Of a stretch of 64,000 bases of DNA, positions 35,259-48,234 are shown piece after piece (positions within the stretch are counted from its first letter, which is position 1; the number at the start of each line of letters is the position of its first letter). The notes under the pieces are model-generated. The model had not been told where the DNA came from. It saw only the letters and a list, made by a program, of their open reading frames with translations, and ran no database searches. The stretch is taken from assembly GCF_029962835.1 (NCBI RefSeq), contig NC_080574.1, forward strand, positions 28,618,001 to 28,682,000, given 5' to 3'. This DNA is from Magnolia sinica. Lineage: Eukaryota; Streptophyta; Magnoliopsida; Magnoliales; Magnoliaceae. A program made the translations under genes and the position numbers.

Positions 35259-37090
35259 TGTTCTTATAGTCTTAAAGGAGGGTGAATAGGACTTTTCAAG
35301 TGATTGTACTAAATAAAAACTTTCATTGCCTAACTTAAATTATTTACAAATAAACTTAGTAAGGCAATGTAACTCTAATGGCTTCCAAGCTAGTTAGAAG
35401 ATCCAATAACATAGGCAGCTTAAGATATTTCAATAAAGCAACTAGCCTATATGATCATAGTGAGCTTGTGTGTCGGAAGTGCTTCCTATCAATCAAATAA
35501 CATTCATTCAATCTTGTATAAGAATTTAAACATTCAAGCATATATAAGCATGATTAAACAAATGCACAAATGATAATCCCAAACACAGGCATGTATAGTG
35601 GTTCGACTACATGCCTACTCTACTCCCGACATCCACACTCAATCCCAGAGTGCACCGGATTTCACTATTGATGGTTTTAAATCCGGTTCACCAACAACAT
35701 TTACAGTCCTACACTAAGGACACACGTTTAGGCCCATCGGCCAAGGTCTCATACTAGGCACCTACCATTTAGGCCCACCAGCTAAGGTCCCACACAAGGC
35801 ATCTAAGTTTAAGCCCACCAGCCAAGGTCCCACACAAGGCACTTACGTTTAGGCTCATTGGCCAAGGTCCCACACATGGAACCTACGAGTTTGTTGATAG
35901 CAAACTCTTAGCCTAAATATTACACGATGAAAGAGACCAAACTGATAGTTACTTGTCGGATGAGTCCTCTTTTGTAACTTCTTTTCAAGTTGCTTGATCT
36001 TCTCGCTTTCGTGCTTGAATCAGCTCCCCGGTGCTCCCCCGATCGCGTCACTTGGATTTACCTGTTGGCTCATCTTCATGATAAAAAATCTTGTATATGA
36101 TATACCTATAAAGGTGACCAAGGTTACGGGAATTGGTTGAATCACTTATCTAGGATAGTAAGTAGATTTCCTAAGGGATTCAACCTATGGATGCTCTAGA
36201 GTATCAAGGAACCAAGGATATTCCTTTTGATTTGATCTTTGTACTCTAGAGAAGGCACGAGTTCATGTTCTTCATTAAATAGGAACTTTGAATACCCATA
36301 AAAGTGAAGGATCACAAGAAAGAGAACATAAACTCGTATAGATAGAGTCTAAATGAGCTAGGATAAGCTTGAGATACACTAAAGACTCTATGGTACCTAG
36401 ATACACTAAAGACTTTATGGTGCCTATTTCTACTAATTTTGCAAGTTGCTACGAGCCATTTTTATAGATAAAAACTTCCAACATATAGAAAACAGTTATA
36501 AAACGGCTAAATTACGGTGCTACCGAAGTGACCTTCGGTACCACCCAACTTGCTTCGGTAGTACCGAATTAAATACCCAAGTTGCTATTTGAACACAGTC
36601 TATTTCGGTGGTATCAAACTTTGTTCGTTGGTAGCAGTCGGTATCATCGAAATATCCAGTCGATGACACCGAATTATCGTTGTAAGCTTATTGGACTGTT
36701 TTGAGCCCCTTCGGTAACACCAAAGCTTTCTTCGATGGTACCGAAGGTGCTATGCGGTGGCACCTTCGTCCTACCGATGTTGGACAGATTTTCTTGTTTT
36801 TCCTGTTTTATCCAATAAATTTTTCACCAACTTAGGACTTGCTTAAGCCAAGGCTATAGGTTATAAATATATAGGCTTGGAATTGACTTAAAATAGATGA
36901 CCTAGGTGGGTTTTCCTATTTGGGTTGAGATCATCTATTTGTAAGATTTAAGATCGTAGAAGCAATCCTTCGTCTTTAATATGGCTTCGATGCTTTTGAT
37001 CCAATTGCGTCGCCGATCTTCATTTGTCAAGAATTCATCCGACATCAAGATGCAACTAGTCACGTAATTGACAAACATGAGTACAAATAA
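35259..37090 (+). mobile_element. SIRE/Maximus-like copia LTR remnant
   Basis: The start, TGTTCTTATAGTCTTAAAGG then AGGGTGAATAGGAC, is wording I know from LTRs of SIRE-type copia elements. The body carries four copies of a 41-bp unit and many CGGTACCACCGAA-like palindromes, also common in such LTRs. No target duplication was found and the right end is approximate. Fossil; no coding part seen. Confidence 0.45.
35731..35892. repeat. Tandem repeat, 41-bp unit, 4 copies
   Basis: Units begin AGGCCCACCAGCCAAGGTCC, continue with CACACAAGGCA and end in ACGTTT or similar. The copies differ by several bases each. Confidence 0.9.
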
Positions 37091-37099
37091 GTACACTAA

Positions 37100-37669
37100 C
37101 ATATGAAATATTCACATATGGATTAGCACAACTGCACCCCCCAATAGCGAGAAGATCTTTTGTAACTGAAGTGACAAAGTTAAGAATGAATGCCTCCGAG
37201 ATGCTAGTATGACTACCACATTGTAATGCGGGAGATCCGTAAAGTTGCAAAATGCACAGGTAATTGCCCATTAAAAATGGTAGGCCTTACAAGGAATCCC
37301 GTGGGATCATGCGGGCTTGAAAAACCATCCTTTCATATCAAAGTGTGTTGTCTTTATAAGGTTGTTAAAGTGCAGGGGCTCCACCCACTCACAATCTAGA
37401 CTCGCAAACTTCTTTAATCACATGCCGATCACGGTGTGAAAGGGTTGCAATTTGATGCCCCGTAAAGCCACAAAATGTATAAGGACAAATTTCAACATTT
37501 TTTTCCAACCCTCATGAAATGTCTGAGTTATGATTTTAACCAAGCAAACTTCTCAACTACAATACCATTGCAAAGAAAATACCAGATCACCCTCCATTTA
37601 AACCAAAGGTGGGGTGTTCACTCGCTTTGGCATTTGGTTGTATTTTAATCTCTACCAAAGAGGGCCATT
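37100..37669. other. Likely internal edge of a gypsy element
   Basis: No gene recognised. The last bases, CTACCAAAGAGGGCCATT (37652-37669), look like a polypurine tract next to the LTR start at 37670, so this side may be the internal region of a Ty3/gypsy element that is otherwise missing. Confidence 0.4.
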
Positions 37670-40600
37670 TGTAGACACCCCACCATAACTAATGTAATGC
37701 CCTGAAAATCGGGGGTCATGCATACACTCGACTCCCGAGTTCCCGAGTATTACTTATAACCGATTTTCATTAATATACGTTTAATCAGGTTTAAATGCGC
37801 AGCCTAGAATTTCCTGAAACATGAAACACAACCACACAAGTCTACTGAAATGAAAGAGATTTAGTATATATACATGTCTAAAAATATAAATGGGTCGCAT
37901 AAGGCGTTGCCCAACAAAAATCACAAAAAGAATGATATATCCAAAAAAATAGAGCTGAGCCCACTGTTCAGCGATCCAAATCTTGCTTATCAAGCCGATG
38001 GAGAGCCGCCCATCAGTTAAAAGTACGACAACTCATCCTCCTCGTCAAAACTCGCGCCATCAGGCTCCTCATACTCTGCATCACCTGCATCTACGAGAGA
38101 GTCTAGTTGGTGTTTTAAAACACCGTCCCAGAGTGGGAGTGAGTGCTCAACTCAGTAGGTGGTATTAGTCTTAAGTTGTAACGAGCATCAGTTATATTAT
38201 AAATTTGATGAAAAATAATCATTCATAAACACCTAACTAATCTTATTAATGCGCATGCATGACGGATGATATGATGCATGCCCTCGCCACAACACTCCCT
38301 CGAGCGACTCCATCTAACGATCGCATATGACCAACACTCCCTCAGAGCAACCTCGACTGCCGAGTTGCCACCCTAACTAGTGTTATGTAATGTGATCGTG
38401 TTAGCAGAGTTCTTAGTTAAGTCCATTCATCCAGCAGGTTGGGGAATCTGATACACCCCACATATTAATGTCTCAACTAGTTGCGATGCCAAGACCCCTT
38501 AACGTGCGAGGCCAGGGCACCGCGATCCTTAATCCCATCGGGTTCCTCATCCCTGACTTCAAGCACATGGGGAGTGCTGAGAACTAGGATCGCTCATGGT
38601 CACTACGGGGAGGTTCGTCACCCCAGCGTAGGCCGACAGCTCGAACACAATGTCCCATTCCACCATGCCCGGCCCACGAGACGGTGGATCGGCTTTAGGT
38701 GGTTATCGATGGGCTACAACGGTGGTAGGGTGTGTCATATTTCATACATGTATGAGCAAACATGGTTAACAAACAAGGTTAGTCAGCCAGTAGATTAGAC
38801 CACATGAGTTCAAGCAAGTACGTGGTGAAACGATATCGGGTACGAGCGACCCATATAGTCTAACTACTGTCGCCCACACGCACTTGCCCAAATTCATGGG
38901 TTTAGCCTCAAGATGATCCTATCAACGGGGCTGCCTTCGCTCTCCTCGTATTCCTGACCAACCCAAGGGTTTGGGTGGTGATTCATAACAAGCCAACTAA
39001 CAGGATTATCAACTAGCATAAACAACATCATGTTCTCATACTCGTCAACATACAATTCAGAATCTCCTAGCAAGAGAGGCTAACAATATCATGAATAAAG
39101 GTGCATATGTGTTGTGTGGGTTGGTGAGGAAGTTAAGCACTTCCCACATCTCATAGAGCCAATTTGCACAAGGATTAATAAGGCATACATGCTATAGGGC
39201 AACATCATGTGAAGAAAACCAAAAAAGACATCATCAATTCGTACTAAATCATGTGAGAGGCAAGACCAACATCATATGAGAAAATCAACATGACATACAA
39301 TTTCAAACAACCCAACAATTCTTAGGTTTTTTCCTAGATTCTCCAAATGCATCATCCAAACAAACAAAATCATTAGACTCATACTACAATTGGTGCTAGG
39401 CCACCTAAGGTTAATAGTCCGCACCTTGTGATGTTTCGCCCCATTCATGGTGCTCCTTGGGTTAGAAAATCGAGGAAAATGATTCTTATATCAATTTAGA
39501 AGCAATTATGTAAGATTCATGCAATTTATTTTAGAAAAATCTAGGTTGGGGAGTAGGTTTTGTTTCTTATCTTCCAATCACGAATGAGGCGGATTCAGTG
39601 GAGGGAAATGATCGACGCTAAGACTTGATTGGAGGAGATCAATGAAGGAGAGCACTAAAACCTCCCCCACCCTACTCTCTCTTCTTCTCTTACTCTCTCT
39701 CTCTTCCTCTTTCTCTCTTTTTTTTCTCTAGGGAAAAATCATATGGGGAGAGTGGGTGCCCAAATGAAGCCCTTTTATAATGTTAGATTTGGTGCAAATG
39801 GCCCCAAGTGTGGTTTTTACTATACTAAACATATGGAAGGGTTTTTTAACCTCTAGGGCCCACTATGGGGTGTACAAGTCGATATATACCGTATGATAGT
39901 TAGCTCTAATGATGATCTACGTATAGATATAATCGGCCCGCCATTTAGATGTGTCAATCAACGGATATGATTAGAAGTCTGTTTAACGGTCATCGATGGT
40001 CGATCGGGGCCGTGGCTATACGGATATGAGCAGGAAAATATCCTTACTCCACGTGTAAAGTTTGGTCATAAACCAACGGTCTGAAATCATCAACTTCGTA
40101 TAAGAGTGGACGACCCAATTCACTTAAGTTTCGACTTTTTCCTTTAGGGTATTTGCACTTCTCATGCACTCGTCCTTTGGCTCAAGTTGAGCGGTTCTAT
40201 ACTGTTCCCAGGTCCGACTCCCGCGATGGACGTCAAGCCCAGTAAAACGGATATTATCCTATAGTTTTGGAATTGGTGGCCCACTAACGAGCGGTCTAAA
40301 GCTTGTTTGGAAAATCGAGGCATTTCTGGAATGAATTAGGTATTGAGATTTCTTGTGGTTAATGATTAGGGTTTGGATTAGCTATGTTCATAGTGTGACT
40401 TATTTATAACTAGTGAAAGTGGAGATTTGGTCATGATTACTCTAAATCGTCGGTTTTAGGCTAAAAGAGTAACGGGGTTGATTTGGTCTGTTGGTTAATA
40501 TCCGGGCCTTAGCTGACTCGGCTTTGGTTAGATATTTAATTTGGTTATACTTGTCTTGATTAGTTAGCAATGGGTCGGTTAGATTTGGGCCCTATGTGAG

Positions 40601-42312
40601 TAAATCATGGGGCTAAACTTGTTGTCCAAATGATCAGGCAGATTCGTTAGCTTCCTACGGTTGATTAAACGGACTTGAGCGGTTCTTTACTAGTACCACC
40701 CCTGTATAAACTAACATTTAGTACTAATGGTCATTAAGTGATATTATAAGTTAATTAATAAAAAAAATTCAAGGATTTTTTTTTTGAAAATCCAAAACAG
40801 TGAAAATCTAAGATGTTACAACTAAAGTGAAACCCTGATTATCGACTTTTATCAAGGCCCAAAAAAACTCCTACACGACTAGAGACACCCCCCGGACATA
40901 CTCGTTGAAACATATCAACTACCATCAAGACACGCAGGAGAATGGGCCTGATGTTGTGCATGACCTATCTGTCGCCAGTAGAGCAAAAAAAAATAAATCG
41001 AATAACCACTTTCCGTAGCCCCGGGTTTTATGAAACCTTCACAAAACCGAGCATGTAGGAACTGGCCACCCATGGTTGGTTCTATGCATAACCGGCCACC
41101 TTTGTGGCTGGTTCGGTGCAAAGTCGATCATGCGCTGGCTGATTCCAAAATTTACAGTGTTGGTCCATTCCGATCATATCATTTGGCAATTGTTGAGCTG
41201 GTCTAGCTATGAATTTCCGATCTCTAATTGATCCCTTCGTACCAAAGTTAAGATAAGATCCTAGTGGCTATTTAAAGGGGTCTCCGCAGTGAAAAGAATG
41301 GAGGCAGTGAAAACGACAGAGTGGGAGAGCTAGAGGCAAAGTCAGAATAATTGAGTTTCAATAATAGGAAAAACCAAAAAGCTTTATAGAATTCTCCACG
41401 TACTTCCTGTCTTTCAATTTTCAACAGTTTCTTCTGTCATTATCAAAAGTTGCTCCCTACTTCGGTTGTGTTACTGTTTCTTTCAATTGAAAAATCAAAA
41501 GCCAAAATCAAGCCGAAGTCAATGAGCGTATTTGGAAATTAGGACATCCAACCACCCCTTTTTCAATAAAATAGTGTTTGATTTCCCCATACCCTCTCAC
41601 ATCTCAGATTAAGCCCCATTCCACTCCACACTTCCCCTACACACCTGCATCCACTTGCACTCCTGTATTACTTCCATTTTTTTTTTACTTACGTGCCCCT
41701 GTGGGGATTTTATGGATCAGAAAACATGATTTTTAGGAACAACTAAAAATTCATAACCGCACTTGTCTTTAGTTTACTTTTACTTATTTGCGCACTTACC
41801 TTGCTTTAGTTCTTTAAATTTTCTGCTTATTTAGGCCCTATGAGTCAATATAATATTATTTTAATTAGCAAGTTCTTAGAAGTCCCTTAAATCCCCTTTA
41901 AAAATCGTATGACCCAATAAAGTAGAGACCATGCGATGCACGGGTAGAAAAGGATTCCTAACCCCTTCCTTTTTTATAACGAGACCCCTTATCAGAATCC
42001 ACGGTGTACATCAACTCATAAGTCACTTGAGTTAAGAATTTTTTGGATTTCTTGCTCTTTAGGCGATTCTACGAACTCTAGCCGACCGTGGATTCCGAAA
42101 CCTTAATTTGGCTAGTGGTGAATCCAAAATGCTTGAAATATTCAAACATATTTTTCTATTGTTCTTGGCAAATGTATTACACAACCAAGGAAACCGAGAG
42201 ATTTCGAACAAATCCATTTTCCTACCATCGGAAACCAACGTGCGACATGTTCTGAACCAGAGCGGGGCACCCAACGGGTGCGCCGCAAGTATTCACACAT
42301 ACATACACACTT
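37670..42312 (+). mobile_element. Ty3/gypsy (Tat/Ogre-like) LTR, interrupted
   Basis: Starts TGTAGACACCCCACC after a purine tract and is interrupted at 37694-40820 by a solo LTR. It continues to about 42312. The last 450 bases (TTTTTATAACGAGACCCC, CAGAATCCACGGTGTACATC, GGGGCACCCAACGGGTGCG) match wording I associate with the 3' part of Tat/Ogre-type LTRs. The right limit is approximate. Fossil without coding capacity. Confidence 0.55.
37694..40820 (+). mobile_element. Solo LTR, Ty3/gypsy (Del/Tekay-like)
   Basis: 3127 bp, begins TGTAATGCCCTGAAAATCGG and ends AAGATGTTACA, with complementary tips TGTAA and TTACA. It is flanked by a perfect 5-bp target duplication, ACTAA (37689-37693 and 40821-40825). 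There is no internal region, so it is a solo LTR left by recombination between the two LTRs of an element. The long LTR and its start fit Del/Tekay chromoviruses (inference). Confidence 0.88.
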
Positions 42313-43087
42313 CGTGGTCCATAAATGTAAATTCCCTCATGTGAAATTAGGAACTTGAAGAAACTCTGAAACTCTAGAAAAATGCACCAGGATTATGCTT
42401 GATGCGCAACATTAGTTCGCTACTTGCAGTCACTCCATAGGCGATATTGTCAAAGAGACTTCATGAGTTGATTTCATTGGAGGAGAATACACAAACACGA
42501 AAATCTATAATAAAATTGTTTATCGATTTATATTACAGTTGCACGCTTACAACAGACTGTGCTGAAGGGAGGAGAAACTATGAGGACTTGTTCGAGCTTT
42601 CTTTGGTGGACGGTGCCACAATAAGGGAGGTGTGGAGAGTGAATCGGTGTGGTTGGATTAGTGTGGATTCTCAAGAAACTGCAGGGGAGGGGGGCTGCTT
42701 CGTCTGGGTTGCACTCTTGAAGACGGACATGTCAAGATCTTGTTTCCGATCGACTGAGACACAAATTGTTTAGTTTGAATCCTTTTAGTAAAAAAAGGGG
42801 AGGGGATTAATTCATAGGAATTTTAGTCAAGGCAGGTATGGGTGCCTATTTTATGCCTGACATGAGTATGAGTATAATATAAGCACGGGTATTAGTTGTA
42901 AGGCATCATCACCGTGGAAATAATGGGCCTTTATACGAAGATTTTTAACATGGAAATTAGGCTAGCCTGCTAATGTAGTGGGAGCCTGATTTTCTAGAGA
43001 AGGCGATGGGGCCAACCTTTATATGGCATGGATGTCCAACATAACTGGCATGTCGTGGTGAACACTGGAACCAAGCAGGCCCATGCA
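42313..43087. other. Intergenic, nothing recognised
   Basis: Contains a 108-codon open frame (42447-42773, plus strand) with no domain I recognise and no clear promoter; probably chance. Confidence 0.4.
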
Positions 43088-43104
43088 GGTGACCAACGTT
43101 GATT

Positions 43105-43248
43105 TTTATTTTTATTTTTTCTTTTTACGCATGCACACACACCCCACGCACTCACGCCTTAGCGGGATTTCACACTAATGGATACTCGAACCCTTGACCG
43201 GATGTTAAAACTTATAAGAGTCTACCACCGGAGCAAGAGTAAGGATTC
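43105..43248 (-). mobile_element. tRNA-derived SINE (Au-like)
   Basis: On the minus strand, GCTCCGGTGGTAGA (box A-like) precedes GGGTTCGAGTATCC (box B-like), and the element ends in a T/A-rich tail (plus strand TTTATTTTTATTTTTTC). It is flanked by a 17-bp target duplication, GGTGACCAACGTTGATT (43088-43104) and GGTGACCAATGTTGATT (43249-43265), with one mismatch. Confidence 0.9.
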
Positions 43249-43515
43249 GGTGACCAATGTTGATTGTTTCCATTTCACATTAGGTCTCCCAGAGCTAAAT
43301 TCCTTACCTTTTTATGTCCTATAAGAACGACATTGTAATGGACCACATATACCCGCAGGCATGGGCGCAAGGCCATGTGTTCATTCAGCGTAACGGATAT
43401 TTCGTGTGTGATATCCTAGCCGTGCATTGTAAGAACCCAAGCTGTTGATTGTACGTTGTTTCTGACACTGGTGGAGCACTCACTACTTTAGCCTGCGCAG
43501 GGGAGTTTAGTAGTA

Positions 43516-43991
43516 GGAAACGGATGGGCCCCACCATGATGTATGTGTTTCATCCATTTTTATAGATAATTTTAGTGCTCAATAGCAAAAATGATAGGGA
43601 TATAAATCTCAGGTGGACCACACCACAGGAAAACAATATTGATTGAATATCCACCATTAAAATCCTCCTAAGGCCCACTATACTGTTTATTTGACATCCA
43701 AAATGTTGATTAGGTCATAAAGACCCAGATGAATGTAAAAAAAACAAAGATCAACTTGATCCAATACATTTGTCTCCCAAAAAGTTTTTAATGGTCGACG
43801 TTCATTCAAAACTATTTCCTATAATGTGATTCACTTGAGGTTGGGATATACCTCATTTTTTATCTCATACCATCAAATGATATATAAAAATAGATGGATG
43901 GCATGGATGAAACAAATACATTATGGTGGGGCCCACAGAGAACCTACCACCAGCCATTGGCTAGTGGCAGGGGAGCAGCCAATCCATTTCC
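43516..43991. mobile_element. Mutator-like fold-back MITE
   Basis: 476-bp sibling of 19018-19534: begins GGAAACGGATGGGCCCCACC and ends GCCAATCCATTTCC. The interior pairs CACCATGATGTATGTGTTTC with AACAAATACATTATGGTGGG. The flanking 9-mers TTAGTAGTA and TCACTAGCG match only partly. The left arm is shorter than in the reference copy. Confidence 0.8.
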
Positions 43992-44864
43992 TCACTAGCG
44001 TTTCCCGTACTAGGTTACTTTTACTGGCAGTGAGCGAAGTTGGTAGAACTTAACAAGAGCCGCTCCGTCCATCTGGCACACCCATAGAATCCAAACAATC
44101 ATGATGATCCAGCTCTTAGGTGGGCGGCACCATGGGAAACAGTTTGGATGGGAAACCCACTGTTAGTTTTATGAAGGCCCACCGTCGTGTTCCAGGTTGT
44201 CCAATTAATTAATCCCTGGACCCCACCTTACGGTCAAAATAGGATTGCATTCGTGCCCAATAACTAGGTTTGTCTGCTCATCTATGCAAAATTAATACTT
44301 GTATCCTTTGAACGGCTTGAATTACACAGTTTCACTGCCAAACTCTTCATCCATCCATCCCTCAGTGCAAGTATGGCCTCCACCAACTATCGTTAGTCGT
44401 AGAAATTGCAGATCCTGAGGCATGAGAGCTTCAACAGCGTCCCTACTTACATGCACGTATGGGACATGCTAGCCATGCATGTGGTGGGTCTTACATTGCA
44501 GATGACATAGTGCAAAAACAGTCCAATCCATTCATGGGGTGACCTAATCCATGTGCTGCAAAATGGAATTTTAGTTCTACCCGATGAGAGAGGATTTTCA
44601 CACCTTGATTACGTCTTGGATGTTCTCAAGCGTGCACAATCTGAATTATATATTATGAAGGTCACCTTGACGGACATCATTTGAGTAGATGATTACATGT
44701 ATACATGAATTTGGAACATTTTTGGCCTGTTTGGTTTTCCAATTTTAAAGTGTTTGTTTAAATAAGAATTATAAACCACAAATTAAGAGTAAAATTCAAA
44801 AGTAAATGGGCAGAATATATTATAATCATTACATGATCACATTATAAAACAATATTAATGTATC
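43992..44864. other. Intergenic with MITE-like remnants
   Basis: GTGGGCGGCACCATGGGAAACAG at about 44120 recalls the family core. Otherwise nothing recognised. Confidence 0.4.
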
Positions 44865-44869
44865 AAAAT

Positions 44870-46420
44870 TGTTATGGGTAAATCCGAACCGAGCTGCATC
44901 GAGGTTAACTCTGACGTCAAAGAGCAAGGTCTCGTACTGATAAGCTTCAGACCCGAGGTGAGCGTCCGACCCGAGGGCTCTTTTAAAGCTACGACGTCGA
45001 CCTGGGACTGGGAAGAAGTCTTCACACCTTCTATGAGCAGAACCTCGGAGCGGTGACGATACGCTCGAGCCGATCTGTCCTTTGCAAGAGCTCTCATGAA
45101 GGCTTGAAGAACAGTAGACATCGTGCCCCTATTAATCCTACCTCCGACCCAAACCTCTCTACTCAGCATGTCAATGATCCGCTTATTCGTGAGCTCAGGT
45201 GGTCGAGTAAGATCCCGGCCATGAAGTCGGCTCTGACGGGAACCTGGTCAACGACAACATTAATAAACAACCTAATAACGCACGACAGGAATAATGCTCT
45301 GTGCACGATCTCCAGGTAACTGTTGATGACTGCACATGCGTAGTTCTCGCGCAGTAGCAATTACCGTGCCAAGATTATCGGACACGTTCAAGACGACCTT
45401 CAGGTATAAATACGAATAATTTCTACATACGCAAAATCTCTCACCCGAAACCTACCTACACTACTTAGACCCAGATTCCTAGCCTGAGTTTGGCATCGGA
45501 GGGTCCCCTGACTCTAGCCGGGGTCTCCTTTGTCCTTCTCCTGTGTAGGCTCATAGGGCTCCACGCGAGTGCTTGGAGCTTGACAAGGGTGAACCAGATT
45601 TTTTACACAACATTTTGGCGTCGTCTGTTGGACACAAATAAAAAGACAAGAGAGCTTTACCAAAAATGGCAAGAGGAAAGAAGAAAGCGCTCCCAGTAAC
45701 AACTATGGAACCTGAGCCGAGCGGCAACCTCACTCGTCTTCGCTACTGCACACTAAGTCGGCAGGGACATCTCAGCGGACCCGAAGCCGAGAAGGTAAAT
45801 ACAGGGCCTTGCAGAGTGAGGTACAAATGTTAAGGGACGAGATCAACCAGATGAAAGAACATCAGGGACAACAACCGGCTCTCAATCGAGAAGAGGTCAT
45901 CCCAACCATAGTGGATGAGCTAGTGCGTGTAAGTTCGTGTGTTGGAGTGTCCTAGAACTTGTCTACTAGAGCCCCTAGTCCTACTTAGAATGCAACGACT
46001 CGGGCCCTGACCTACGTATCAGTTACCTTGGCGTTGGCCTCGACGGACCTTCGTCATGAACTGGAGAGGAGGAGAAGGGGTAAAATGCCTGAGGTTGAAT
46101 CAGACTCCTTTGTCCTTCTCCTGTGCAGCCCTTCGCGACGCCCGCGCCACTGCCATCTCGACTCGAGGACGGGTACCTGAAGATCTACTACCCTTGAAGG
46201 AAAAAACTATGTACGAATCATTTCTACAGGAACAGGTACGCAAAATCTCTCACCTGAAACCTACCCACAATACTTAGACTCAGATTCTTAGCTTGACTTT
46301 GGCATCAAAGGGTTCCCTGCTCTAGCCAGAGTCTCTTTAGTCCTTCTCCTGTGCAGGCTTATAGGGCTTGACGCGAGCGCTCAGACCTCGGCGAGGGTGA
46401 ACCAGATTTTTGCATCAACA
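44870..46420 (+). mobile_element. Shortened Ty3/gypsy remnant
   Basis: Fossil bounded by the 5-bp duplication AAAAT (44865-44869 and 46421-46425). The left LTR is about 44870-45612 (TGTTATGGG to ACACAACA), followed by TTTTGGCGTCGTCTGTTGG, a primer binding site of the kind seen in Tat/Athila-type gypsy elements. A short gag-like start follows (about 45666). The end region, about 46210-46420, repeats the last part of the left LTR. The element is far shorter than a whole one and is broken. Confidence 0.8.
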
Positions 46421-46654
46421 AAAATCATTATTATCCATTTACAAAAGTAAATAATCATTATCTACTTACAGCCATTTACCATTATAAATGTTAAATAAAA
46501 TAGACCTTAAAAGATTGTTCAGTTTCAAGTAAAGTAAATATTAAGAGCATTATAATGATTTTTTTAAATATCCATTTCAATGGAAAGTAAAATGGGGAGG
46601 TAAATTAGCTTCGAAAACCAAAATTATATTGTATGGGATTGCATTTGTAAAATC

Positions 46655-47100
46655 CATGGGCCCCACTATCATGTATGTTTTCGATCCATGCTATCCATCC
46701 ATTTTACTAGCTTATTTTAGGGCATAAGCCCAAAAATGGCCCCACTATCTTGTAGGGTCAAGTGGACCACATCATAAGGGGTGAGGATAAAGTCCAGAGC
46801 ATTAAAAACTAAAATTGATACAAGGCACATAGTAATGTGTATCTGTCATCCAACCTATTCATGAGGAAAGAAAGACACGGATGAACTAAAAACACAAATA
46901 TTAGTTTGATCCAAAACTTTCATGGCCCTAAAAAAGTTTCCAATAGCGGGTGTTCAATTTCCATTACCGTCAGTGGTGTGGTCGTCGTATGCTTTGAATT
47001 TGCCTTTGTTTTTAGGTTCATGCTTTGAAATGAGCTGATAAAGTGAATGGATAGTGCGGATCAAATACATACATTAGAGTGGGCCCCAAATATTTAGCAT
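46655..47100. mobile_element. Fold-back MITE
   Basis: CCATGGGCCCCACTATCATG on the left mirrors CATTAGAGTGGGCCCCAAAT on the right. The interior has the family core (AGTTTGATCCAAAACTTTCA, GTGTGGTCGTCGTATGC). The remaining flank between 46430 and 46655 shows nothing recognisable. Confidence 0.6.
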
Positions 47101-47350
47101 GTTTGGTTTTTCTCTTCATCGATTTTAGTGCATTGGTCAACAACGTTTGACCACTTTCATGAATTTAACAGGGTAAATAATTATTACCCATCTATCACTA
47201 TTTACTTTAATAAATGGTTAACCAAACAGACCATAAGGGTAAAGTTTGAATAACTCATGTTCAAATTTACAGAGGCAGAGGTTAAGATTGCCAACAAATC
47301 ATGATTATAAGGTCAAAGCTTTTAAAAGGCGTGGTAATTAGAGTGGGAAC

Positions 47351-47626
47351 AGATGTGATCATCCAAGAGGTAAACCGGTTGAAGACTCAACCTTTGCTAT
47401 GGTAGGGGGGCAGCTTATCATGTCAAAACTCCTATGTTTTCTACAAATGCAGCTTCTTTGGTCCGGACTCGCTTATGTTTGTGCGCCCAGATGTGATCAT
47501 CCAAGAGGTAAACCGGTTGAAGACTCAACCTTTGCTATGGTAGGGGGGCAGCTTATCATGTCAAAACTCCTATGTTTTCTACAAATGCAGCTTCTTTGGT
47601 CCGGACTCGCTTATGTTTGTGCGCCC
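47351..47626. repeat. Exact 138-bp tandem duplication
   Basis: Two copies, 47351-47488 and 47489-47626, that I read as identical. Each begins AGATGTGATCATCCAAGAGG and ends TTATGTTTGTGCGCCC. The length is a multiple of three, so an open frame passes through both, but the product has no recognisable domain. Confidence 0.95.
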
Positions 47627-47841
47627 TGAATTTTCTGCACTGCAATGGCTTGGATGTTTCATGTGCAAGCCACTGATATGATGGAACCACATTCAACCAA
47701 TAAAAGTACAAAAATTAGAAGGGATTCTTTGTAGGTGAGTCTTTCTCCACACATGTTGTTGGCAAGGCGGGCAATACATGATCTTTGTGGCCGCCACTTC
47801 CATCCATACACGAAGCCCATTACGTGCATTGGTTTGGATGC

Positions 47842-48230
47842 AATATATATATATATATATATAGAGTCATGCTCTCCTGCGCACCTACGCACGTGCGCAC
47901 CTTTGCATACGTGCCATGGGTTTCTAATCTGAACGGTCCATGTGATGCGGAATTCCAGGAAACCCTATGCAATAAATTTTTACCTCGATCTAAAATTATG
48001 GTGGGCCATAGCAAAGATAAATGCAAATCAAGGGAGGAAACTGTTTTCATTTTTAATGGCCCATAAAAGTTTTAGATCAAAGTAAAACTTGGGCATGGGG
48101 GGTTTCACGAGGTGGTGCTTCACATGAACGGTTCAGATTTTGGATCCACACCACGTATGATGGGTTCTCAAAAAAGTTCATATGTTGGACGTCCGAACTG
48201 GTTCACAGGTGAGCGTTTCCGTGTGTGTGT
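47842..48230. mobile_element. MITE-like element beside an AT run
   Basis: An AT run (47842-47862) leads into CTCCTGCGCACCTACGCACG, followed by GAACGGTCCATGTGATGCGG, then AGTTTTAGATCAAAGT and GGTGCTTCACATGAACGG. The right end is probably near the next element. Ends are not proved. Confidence 0.45.
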
Positions 48231-48234
48231 GTAT

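Noticed and set aside
42447-42773. 108-codon plus-strand frame
   Set aside because: No recognisable motif and no supporting signals, so left as intergenic.
47399-47629. Frame through the 138-bp duplication as a repeat protein
   Set aside because: The frame exists only because the duplicated length is a multiple of three; no family resemblance.
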